A stretch of 13,721 bases of DNA from Acidobacteriaceae bacterium (GTDB lineage Bacteria; Acidobacteriota; Terriglobia; Terriglobales; Acidobacteriaceae). The DNA lies in contig PMTP01000200.1 in the NCBI GenBank assembly GCA_003167305.1, positions 10,907-24,627 of the forward strand, given 5' to 3'. Position 1 is the first letter of the stretch. The number at the start of each line of letters is the position of its first letter. Below the pieces are notes generated by a model that did no database searches, was not told the origin of the DNA, and saw only the letters and a list, made by a program, of their open reading frames with translations. The translations under genes and the position numbers were made by a program. This document shows positions 7,697 to 12,650 of the stretch, in pieces.

Positions 7697-8026
7697 GTGA
7701 CGAAGTCTCAAGGATACGGGCAAATGGTCGCAAAGCAGTTGTTTTGCCTGTTTGTGCTGAGTCTTCCGTACCATCAGTTGATCCTGATAGCAGGGATAAG
7801 CGGGATGGTTTCCTTCCTCTTACTGACTTGCCTGCTGATGTTCGTGGTTGCGAACTCGCCAGCGATCTACCACACGATCACCGCCTGCCTCAAGACTCTC
7901 CCGCTATCGTGGGTTGCACCAATCCTGGATCGCAGAAACCGTTGGGTTAGCGTTCCTCTGTTCTTCGTAGCTCCAGGGCCAAGTCTCGCCCCTTCCTTCC
8001 AGCGTCCCCCGCCTCTATTCTCCTGA
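7697..8026 (+). CDS. Small hydrophobic ORF ahead of yidC (hypothetical; possible regulatory leader)
   Basis: 109 aa from GTG 7697, chosen because GAGGGAG stands at 7685-7691 with 5-nt spacing; the frame is open back to a GTG at 7646 that overlaps the XRE stop but has no ribosome site. Not recognised as a family. Residues about 14-53 are strongly hydrophobic and could form one or two membrane helices (LFCLFVLSLPYHQLILIAG, then MVSFLLLTCLLMFVVA). A polar part contains LDRRNR, and the tail is proline-rich and ends in QRPPPLFS. The stop is 91 nt before the yidC ATG. A membrane segment, a C-terminal polyproline motif and a following insertase gene recall MifM of Bacillus, which senses YidC activity by stalling; this parallel is inference. 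It could also be a plain hypothetical membrane protein or non-coding. Confidence 0.45.
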   Translation: MTKSQGYGQMVAKQLFCLFVLSLPYHQLILIAGISGMVSFLLLTCLLMFVVANSPAIYHTITACLKTLPLSWVAPILDRRNRWVSVPLFFVAPGPSLAPSFQRPPPLFS

Positions 8027-8119
8027 TTCCATTGGATTGCAAGCGCATGGCGGCCTTCGATGGCCATGCATGTATGTCTCTTCCAACGGTTCTCCGGGCC
8101 ATCGTCCCGGAAGGAGAAT
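8017..8119 (+). promoter_or_regulatory. Possible RNA switch sequestering the yidC ribosome site
   Basis: ATTCTCCT (8017-8024), at the end of the small ORF, is perfectly complementary to AGGAGAAT (8112-8119), which includes the yidC Shine-Dalgarno and most of its ATG. A second complement, TCCTTCC (7994-8000), could pair with GGAAGGA (8109-8115). A local hairpin with arms TCCGGG (8093-8098) and CCCGGA (8106-8111) competes for the same region. These pairings are mutually exclusive. Function is unproven, since purine-rich ribosome sites find pyrimidine partners by chance. Confidence 0.35.
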
Positions 8120-9068
8120 GTGTCCCTTGCCTGAAATTCAGAATCCTAATCTTCAACCGTGGAATTCCGGCAGTCATGGCGATTTGCGCTCTCTGCTGGC
8201 CATTACCCTGCTGGCCTTCATCGTTCTCTTCGGCTACCAACACTCTCAGAGATTCAAACCCGATGCACCGGCCCTAGCCAGTCCGATGCAATCGCAGACG
8301 CTTCAAGCGGCCATCGCCAAAACGCCCGCACCGGCGGCTAACGGCCAGTCGACCGAGCCGCAAAGCAATTTTGGCTGGCTGACCTTCATCGCCAAACCTC
8401 TCTACATAGCACTGCGCTTTCTCCACGGGCACGGTATCGGCAATTGGGGCTGGACGATCATCGTCTTCACTGTGATCTTCAACATCCTGATCTTCTGGCC
8501 GCGGATGATGTCGATGAAATCTTCTTTGAAAATGATGCGTATTCAACCCAGGGTTGACGATCTCAAGAAGCGCTATGCACACCTCAAGATCAACGATCCC
8601 AGGCACGCTGAGAAGAACGCGGAGATGATGGCTCTCTACAAAGCCGAGGGGGCAAATCTGTATGGCGGCTGTCTGCCCTTGCTCTTGCAAATGCCGCTGC
8701 TCTTTGCCTACATGAGTGTGTTGCGGAATGCTGCCGAGTTGCACCAGGCCCACTGGCTCTGGCTTACCGACCTCTCCTTGCCTGACCCGCTGCACATTTT
8801 ACCTTTTCTTATTATTGGGAGTATGTCTCTGACGCAGTGCATTACGCCTACGCCTGGCATGAGTTCCACACAGCGGCGGATGTTCGCCATCCTGATGCCC
8901 GCCGCTGTGGGCTTTTCTCTCTGGCATTACGCCTCGGGGCTGTCGCTTTACTGGGTCACGGGCAACTTTATTAACCTGCTGATCCAACTGGCAATCAATC
9001 ACAGCAAGATGGGGAAGGAGATGCACGCCCTCGCTGCCAAGCGCGGCGCGGGTCCCAAGTCTGCCTAG
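8118..9068 (+). CDS. yidC: YidC/Oxa1-family membrane insertase, short form without the periplasmic domain
   Basis: 316 aa from ATG 8118, or 313 from TTG 8127. AAGGAG (8111-8116) is only 1 nt before the ATG but 10 nt before the TTG, which would give an N-terminus MPEIQNPNLQ, so TTG may be the true start. YidC inserts and folds inner-membrane proteins alone or with SecYEG. TM1 lies at about 24-40, then a 45-residue Ala/Pro/Gln linker replaces the usual large P1 domain. The conserved 60KD_IMP region (110-290) follows: NWGWTIIVFTVIFN, SMKSSLKMMRIQP, EMMALYKAEGANLYGGCLPLLLQMP, HWLWLTDLSLPDPLHILP, and GLSLYWVTGNFINLL. By alignment from memory, the hydrophilic-groove arginine (E. coli R366) corresponds to Asn122 here. 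No rpmH, rnpA or yidD neighbours are seen, so it may be a second copy. Confidence 0.93.
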   Translation: MCPLPEIQNPNLQPWNSGSHGDLRSLLAITLLAFIVLFGYQHSQRFKPDAPALASPMQSQTLQAAIAKTPAPAANGQSTEPQSNFGWLTFIAKPLYIALRFLHGHGIGNWGWTIIVFTVIFNILIFWPRMMSMKSSLKMMRIQPRVDDLKKRYAHLKINDPRHAEKNAEMMALYKAEGANLYGGCLPLLLQMPLLFAYMSVLRNAAELHQAHWLWLTDLSLPDPLHILPFLIIGSMSLTQCITPTPGMSSTQRRMFAILMPAAVGFSLWHYASGLSLYWVTGNFINLLIQLAINHSKMGKEMHALAAKRGAGPKSA

Positions 9069-9082
9069 TAATGAAGCCGCGT

Positions 9083-9119
9083 GCCGGGTTCCCCAGGTCT
9101 CGATTTTGAGACCTGGGAG
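9083..9119. repeat. Palindromic repeat, copy d
   Basis: Perfect 10-bp stem with arms CCCAGGTCTC (9092-9101) and GAGACCTGGG (9108-9117), loop GATTTT, preceded by GCCGGGTTCC. It starts 15 nt after the yidC stop. The stem and loop are identical to copy e at 10113-10138. Confidence 0.85.
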
Positions 9120-9120
9120 A

Positions 9121-9186
9121 CCACAAACCCTCAGCGAGCTATTGGCCCTCCGCAGGTGGCTCAGGCGCCGGATTAGAATAAAGGAT
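9121..9186 (+). repeat. Degenerate copy of the yqeY leader (copy A)
   Basis: The order of motifs matches the region before intact yqeY (10582-10677): a CACAAACCCTC/CACGAACCTC block, GCGAGC, TTGGCC, CCGCAGGTG and a GATTAGAAT/GAGTTAGGAT block before ATGAGCGAAG. It continues directly into the pseudogene, so leader and gene start were copied together. Confidence 0.6.
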
Positions 9187-9468
9187 ATGAGCGAAGCCAT
9201 CTATCTCGAAGCCTAGGTCAATCAGCAGGTCATCCTCGCCATGAAGGCCCATGACGCGGTCCGACCACCACGCTGCGCCTCATCAAGAACGCCCTCAAAA
9301 ACAAATTCATCGAGCGCCCGCAGCCTGACCCAGGTCAATCAGGCCAGGGTTCTTCAGGTCAACCAGGGCGCAGTCTCGCGCCTGGAGAAGCGCACCGATA
9401 TGTACGTCTCCAGCTACATTCAAGCGATGGGCGGAAGGCTCCAGGTCAAAGCCATCTTCCCCGCATAA
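9187..9468 (+). pseudogene. Chimeric pseudogene: 5' yqeY joined to an XRE antitoxin fragment
   Basis: Bases 9187-9314 copy the first 129 nt of the intact yqeY at 10678-10806 with one deleted base (near 9265). An internal TAG at 9214-9216 replaces codon 10 (CAG, Gln). From 9316 to 9463 the sequence instead copies codons of the XRE gene (7413-7569), including the VNQGAVSRLEKRTDMYVS segment. An in-frame 9-nt deletion there removes Thr-Leu-Arg. After 9463 homology ends and a TAA follows at 9466-9468. A frame from ATG 9241 runs through both halves because the base deletion happens to restore the XRE frame, but it has no ribosome site and cannot form a complete HTH. Decay is judged advanced. Confidence 0.8.
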
Positions 9469-9477
9469 CTTGTACCA

Positions 9478-9585
9478 ATGGACCAACCCAGCGTCGTTTT
9501 CGGCTTCCAGGAAGGATGGAATCATTTGTGGGAACGTTATCCGCGATTCGAAGAAGTGCTACCGCGACTGCATCAGCTTCGCTCA
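9478..9585 (+). other. Possible gene remnant, unidentified
   Basis: From ATG 9478 about 35 codons read like a protein fragment (FGFQEGWNHLWERYPRFEE, then VLPRLHQL), with an aromatic and charged composition typical of real coding sequence. The frame then runs antisense into the DUF6632-like gene and loses that character. No ribosome site precedes it and no family is recognised. It could be a leftover of a gene cut by the rearrangement that made the adjacent chimera, or chance. Confidence 0.25.
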
Positions 9586-9923
9586 GCTGTGTTCGGTGGT
9601 GCGAGCGCGATCAAGACGACGCCGATAAGCACAAGAACAGCCACCCCTATCAGTTCTCCGCGTGCGACCATGTTGCGACATGCCTGGGTGCCCATGAGAG
9701 CGGCGTGCGCGAAACTCGACCATGCTGTGAAGGCGATTACGCTGCGACTCGCCGACGGATTGCGGATGGCTAAAAGTAGAAAGACGCCGAGTGTGACGTA
9801 CAGGCTGAACTGCATAGAAAGTGCAGGCGCTTGTCGGATGAATACCACCATGGGGTAGGCCAGAGCGATAAAGAGCAACCCCACCACCGCCAGCGCGATC
9901 TTCAATGCCAATTCGCGATTCAA
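9573..9923 (-). CDS. Small four-helix membrane protein, DUF6632-like
   Basis: 116 aa. The start is TTG 9923-9921, supported by GGAGG (9934-9930) 6 nt upstream and by the N-terminus MNRELALKIALAVVGLLFI. Four hydrophobic segments: about 7-31, 37-53, 63-78 and 88-107. Conserved-looking features are RNPSASRSVIAFTAWSSFAHAALMG and ARGELIGVAVLVLIGVVLIAL. The pattern fits the DUF6632 family of short bacterial integral membrane proteins, from memory; its function is unknown. It is a lone minus-strand gene in repeat-rich DNA, with an uncommon start codon. An overlapping minus-strand frame (9583-10005) is its shadow. Confidence 0.78.
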   Translation of the reverse strand: MNRELALKIALAVVGLLFIALAYPMVVFIRQAPALSMQFSLYVTLGVFLLLAIRNPSASRSVIAFTAWSSFAHAALMGTQACRNMVARGELIGVAVLVLIGVVLIALAPPNTAERS

Positions 9924-10103
9924 GGATATCCTCCAAAACGTCGGCCTGACAGACCTGCGACCTGTTGACGCGTTCGTCTGCCTGTACAGACTCTGCGAGC
10001 ATCATACGCGGGCCAACTCCTGTTTGCTGGCGTCTTCAGTTTTCAACCATTGCCATGAGATCAATTGTTGATTTTGGATTCCTTCTATGACAACTGGCCG
10101 GGT

Positions 10104-10140
10104 GCCGGGTGCCCCAGGTCTCGATTTTGAGACCTGGGAG
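10104..10140. repeat. Palindromic repeat, copy e
   Basis: Perfect 10-bp stem with arms CCCAGGTCTC (10113-10122) and GAGACCTGGG (10129-10138), loop GATTTT, preceded by GCCGGGTGCC. An extra CCGGGTG upstream (10098-10104) makes the head a short direct repeat. Confidence 0.85.
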
Positions 10141-10205
10141 ATCACGAACCCTCCGCGACCGGCCCGCAAACGGCTGGCCCCATCGCAGGTGGTTTGCGGA
10201 TTATT
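10141..10205 (+). repeat. Degenerate copy of the yqeY leader (copy B)
   Basis: It shows CACGAACCCTC, GCGACC, CTGGCC, ATCGCAGGTGG and GGATTA in the same order as 9121-9175 and 10582-10670. As at copy A, it follows immediately after a palindromic repeat, but here no yqeY coding sequence follows. Confidence 0.5.
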
Positions 10206-10287
10206 TCCCTCCCCGCGCGCACAATAAAATCAGTCGCAAATGCGAGGCCCAAATGACCACCCTCCAATCTCCATCGCGCGCAACCTC

Positions 10288-10322
10288 AGTCCCTAGTCCC
10301 AGGTCCTTGTTCCTTAGTCCCT
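10288..10322. repeat. Heptamer tandem array 3
   Basis: Five consecutive units with strict 7-nt period and consensus AGTCCCT (variants AGTCCCA, GGTCCTT, GTTCCTT). The unit differs from that at 5535/5662 but resembles array 4 at 12616. Confidence 0.7.
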
Positions 10323-10374
10323 TTCGCCGTATCTTCCCCTAAAATTCCCTCGACCCCCACCCCCCCACCCTGTG

Positions 10375-10560
10375 GAAATCATTTTTCGACCCATGCTTCG
10401 CTTGTAACATTATATATTTCAATAGCTTGCATTTTTAGCCTGTTGAAGAATCAGTAACGGCAAACCCAGTTTTTTACCCGCTTTTAGGCCCAAAAGGAGG
10501 CCATTCTGGCCAGAAAGGCCCTCATTTTTGCGTTTCCTGAAAGCCCGCAAGTACCGCAAT
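10375..10560. other. AT-richer segment, possible dispersed element
   Basis: Locally lower G+C, with a TATATATTTC stretch and a small hairpin with arms GGCCA and TGGCC around TTC (about 10501-10513). The CCTGTTGAAGAATCA motif and T-runs recall ends of insertion elements, but no transposase, terminal inverted repeat pair or target duplication could be found by eye. Confidence 0.25.
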
Positions 10561-10620
10561 TTGGGATTCTTGAATTGGGAATGCACGAACCTCTTGCGAG
10601 CGGATAGCGAGCGGTTGGCC

Positions 10621-10659
10621 GCACCGCAGGTGCCGAGCGGCTGCAGCACCGCAGGTGCC
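10621..10659 (+). repeat. Tandem GCACC-GCA-GGTGC palindromes before yqeY
   Basis: The 14-mer GCACCGCAGGTGCC occurs at 10621-10634 and again at 10646-10659. Each copy is itself a short hairpin with arms GCACC and GGTGC. The second copy ends 18 nt before the yqeY ATG. Confidence 0.6.
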
Positions 10660-10677
10660 AGAGTTAGGATGAAGAAT

Positions 10678-11160
10678 ATGAGCGAAGCAATCTCCCTCGA
10701 AGCCCAGGTCAACCAGCAGGTCATTCTCGCGATGAAGGCGCATGACGCAGTCCGCACCACCACGCTGCGCCTCATCAAGAACGCCCTCAAAAACAAATTC
10801 ATCGAGAAGCGCGAGGCCCTCACTCCGGCCGAGGAGCAGCAGGCCCTGGCCACGATGATCAAGCAGCGCCGCGACTCTATCGATCAGTTCACCAAGGGCA
10901 ACCGTCCGGAGCTGGCCGTCGCCGAAGCCACCGAGATCGTCGTCATTGAGGAGTTCCTGCCCAAGGCTCTCGACGAAGCCGCCCTCGCCGCCCTGGTCGC
11001 CGAAGCCGTCGCCGAAGTCGCCGCCGCCATCGGCCATGCCCCAACCCCCAAGGAGATGGGTGCCGTGATGAAAGCCGTCCAGGCAAAACTCCAGGCCGCC
11101 AGCCTCCGCGCAGAAGGCCGCACGGTCAGCGAGATGGTGAAGAAGGCGCTGGTCGGATAA
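10678..11160 (+). CDS. yqeY: GatB/YqeY-domain protein
   Basis: 160 aa, the usual length for YqeY. The family shares the tail domain of the amidotransferase subunit GatB that contacts tRNA; the stand-alone protein is thought to act on or near tRNA, but its reaction is not established. Visible: MKAHDAVRTTTLRLIKNALKNKFIEKRE in the first helical half, EEQQALATMIKQRRDSIDQF, the EIVVIEEFLPKALDE hinge, then the C-terminal region with PTPKEMGAVMKAV and EGRTVSEMVKKAL, typical of the family. The start is taken at 10678, matching where the copied leader of the pseudogene has its ATG. ATG 10669 (three residues longer) is possible; ribosome sites at both are weak (AGGATGAAG). The gene converges on the PilZ gene, leaving 32 nt. 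Confidence 0.92.
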   Translation: MSEAISLEAQVNQQVILAMKAHDAVRTTTLRLIKNALKNKFIEKREALTPAEEQQALATMIKQRRDSIDQFTKGNRPELAVAEATEIVVIEEFLPKALDEAALAALVAEAVAEVAAAIGHAPTPKEMGAVMKAVQAKLQAASLRAEGRTVSEMVKKALVG

Positions 11161-11192
11161 GAGAACTTCTCAGGAAGATTTGTTTGCGGATA

Positions 11193-12290
11193 TTAGCCTT
11201 TGCCATGCCCAATTCGCGCCAGGAATTCATCCAGCACTTCCCGCTCGACGGCTTCGGACATGCGAGCTTCTCCGGTGCGCGGAGCGTGGTTATCTCGCAC
11301 CACAAACCCCAGGCCAACGCCGTCGTTGCCCCAGCGATTGACACGAGTCAGCAGGGCGATCGAAGCCTCCGGACCCGTTCCTTCGCGGTCTGCTTTTCTC
11401 AGCGTCATCTGCACCAGCGTGCCGGGGTACCAGCGTTCCTCGGTCACCACATACATTCCCGTCGAACTGATATTCCGAATGGCATGCGGCTGCGGAGCGC
11501 CGCCGGTCCAGAAGTAAGCAGCCAGATCGGGCACCACTGCCCGCAGAGTCTTCCTCGGCTCTGGAGGTTCTGGAGCCAAAAGCCGCTGCAGCCAGCTCTT
11601 CGGCTTGCTGGTGTTCTTCTTCCACGGTTCAGCCTGGCTAGCCTCCTGAGCTGGCGGAGGCGCGGCAGGCGCCGCGATGGGGCGATCCAATACGGGTTGT
11701 GGAGCGGGGGTGCTTCTTACTACCGGCTTCTCCTGCGCGCCAAGCGCTTCTTGCACGACGCTGGCAGAGGCGTTTGGACCGAAGAGCCGAGCCAGTTCAT
11801 TCTCGACCTGATCGACAAGACCGAAGGCCACCTGATCGCCCGGCTGGCTATGCGATGCATAAATCGAGTGGACGGGCAGAGCCAGCACGCTGGCCGCCGG
11901 CGGACTCGAAGGGGAAACATGAAAGGTGGGAAAGAACTCAACAGCTTCAATGACCCGGCATTCCGCGTCCAGATAAATCAGATCGAGCGGGACCGGCACT
12001 TCCGTGGCAGGGATACCCTTGAATGGGACCATCCACACCCCCGCGCCGGATTTGGGGGTGAGCATCGGTAACCGATCGGCGAGGCTCGCATAGGAAAAAT
12101 CGCCGCAATCGACCTCGACGCCGAGAATGTATCCTCGGGTCCGGTTGTATGCGCATCGGGTTCCCGGCTCTTCGCAATCCTCCGCCTTTGGCGAATTATC
12201 GTCATGCGTATAAGGGATTCCGGTTTCGCGCGATTTGTCCACTGCGGCTCTCCTGTCTAGAAACACCGCTGTCGTGGCGTCCACTTCCAT
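11193..12290 (-). CDS. DUF192-like plus PilZ two-domain protein
   Basis: 365 aa from ATG 12290. GAGGGG lies only 1-2 nt from that ATG but 7 nt from GTG 12284, so the latter may be the start. Residues about 54-160 fit the DUF192 pattern: GAGVWMVPF, PVPLDLIYLDAECRVIEAVE, a hydrophobic VLALPVHSIY, then PGDQV. Residues 185-240 form a Pro/Ala-rich linker. Residues about 245-332 form a PilZ domain with both c-di-GMP motifs: R246-x-x-x-R250 and N273-I-S-S-T-G278, followed by the V-x-W-x-x-x-D-G-x-G-L-G-F end strand. No signal peptide or membrane helix is seen, so it is probably a cytoplasmic c-di-GMP responder. The output of the DUF192-like part is unknown. PilZ is well supported; DUF192 less so. 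Confidence 0.85.
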   Translation of the reverse strand: MEVDATTAVFLDRRAAVDKSRETGIPYTHDDNSPKAEDCEEPGTRCAYNRTRGYILGVEVDCGDFSYASLADRLPMLTPKSGAGVWMVPFKGIPATEVPVPLDLIYLDAECRVIEAVEFFPTFHVSPSSPPAASVLALPVHSIYASHSQPGDQVAFGLVDQVENELARLFGPNASASVVQEALGAQEKPVVRSTPAPQPVLDRPIAAPAAPPPAQEASQAEPWKKNTSKPKSWLQRLLAPEPPEPRKTLRAVVPDLAAYFWTGGAPQPHAIRNISSTGMYVVTEERWYPGTLVQMTLRKADREGTGPEASIALLTRVNRWGNDGVGLGFVVRDNHAPRTGEARMSEAVEREVLDEFLARIGHGKG

Positions 12291-12353
12291 TCCCCTCTAT
12301 AGACAATTTTGACGCATTCTTGAGATTATTGTAAGTATTATCTGAGGATTGGC

Positions 12354-12423
12354 GAGCAAATTGCTCCTTTATAGTAATAGGTAACCAAAATCTTAGGTAC
12401 CTAGTGAACCGAGCATTGGTTAC
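12354..12423. promoter_or_regulatory. Cluster of nested palindromes upstream of the PilZ gene (possible operator)
   Basis: Three symmetric elements lie within 70 nt: GAGCAA-A-TTGCTC (12354-12366), the 10-nt perfect palindrome TAGGTACCTA (12394-12403), and the inverted pair GTAACCAA (12381-12388) / TTGGTTAC (12416-12423) that encloses it. Symmetry this dense suggests a binding site for a dimeric regulator or a cruciform. It lies 64-133 nt upstream of the PilZ start codon. Confidence 0.4.
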
Positions 12424-12590
12424 AGCGGCAGCGCCGCCCTGACCATCCCTGGCGTAAGAAGAGGGATCTGAGCCCTGGATGGCGATGTGCGCTCTGGCGA
12501 AAAGGGGTATCTCTCAGCAACTGGCAGGCTTGGGAACTCTTCGTGCATTGACTCGACAGCCCGTCCGATTCCATTAGTCTATACCTTGTC

Positions 12591-12613
12591 GCCGGCGATC
12601 ATGGATCGCCGGC
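12591..12613 (-). terminator. Strong hairpin downstream of dapA, possible terminator
   Basis: A perfect 10-bp stem with arms GCCGGCGATC (12591-12600) and GATCGCCGGC (12604-12613) and a 3-nt loop, 33 nt past the dapA stop. There is no U-run in the dapA direction, so it is at best an L-shaped or transcript-protecting hairpin. Confidence 0.4.
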
Positions 12614-12615
12614 AA

Positions 12616-12650
12616 CTGTCCCTGTTCCCTGATCCCTGTTCCCTGTCTAG
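12616..12650. repeat. Heptamer tandem array 4 (3' end of dapA)
   Basis: Units CTGTCCC, TGTTCCC, TGATCCC, TGTTCCC and TGTCTAG follow with a 7-nt period. The last unit contains the dapA stop codon (minus-strand TAG, 12649-12647), the same arrangement as array 2 and the aminotransferase. Confidence 0.7.

Larger units (their letters stand above)
9924..10677. other. Gene-free stretch of about 750 nt with repeats
   Basis: Between the DUF6632-like gene and yqeY there is no convincing coding sequence on either strand. It contains palindromic repeat e, a second worn copy of the yqeY leader, heptamer array 3, a homopolymeric C-rich tract near 10352-10368, an AT-richer segment (10375-10560) and two small palindromes just before yqeY. 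These are listed separately. The first 170 nt (9935-10104) hold nothing I can name. Confidence 0.6.
12291..12646. other. Intergenic region of about 355 nt between the PilZ gene and dapA
   Basis: No gene is visible. The part next to the PilZ start (12300-12400) is AT-rich and should hold that gene's promoter, though I could not fix boxes with standard spacing. Palindromes at 12354-12423, a strong hairpin at 12591-12613 and a heptamer array at 12616-12650 are listed separately. Confidence 0.6.

Noticed and set aside
8037..8117. Earlier start for yidC
   Set aside because: The added 27 residues are not YidC-like and contain the leader hairpins; the ribosome site is at 8111-8116.
9583..10005. Minus-strand 140-codon frame overlapping the DUF6632-like gene
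   Set aside because: A different frame from the membrane protein, Arg/Ser/His-rich, with no family resemblance.
11184..12071. Plus-strand open frame of 295 codons over the PilZ gene
   Set aside because: Antisense shadow; the opposite strand carries clear PilZ motifs, and this frame resembles no family.
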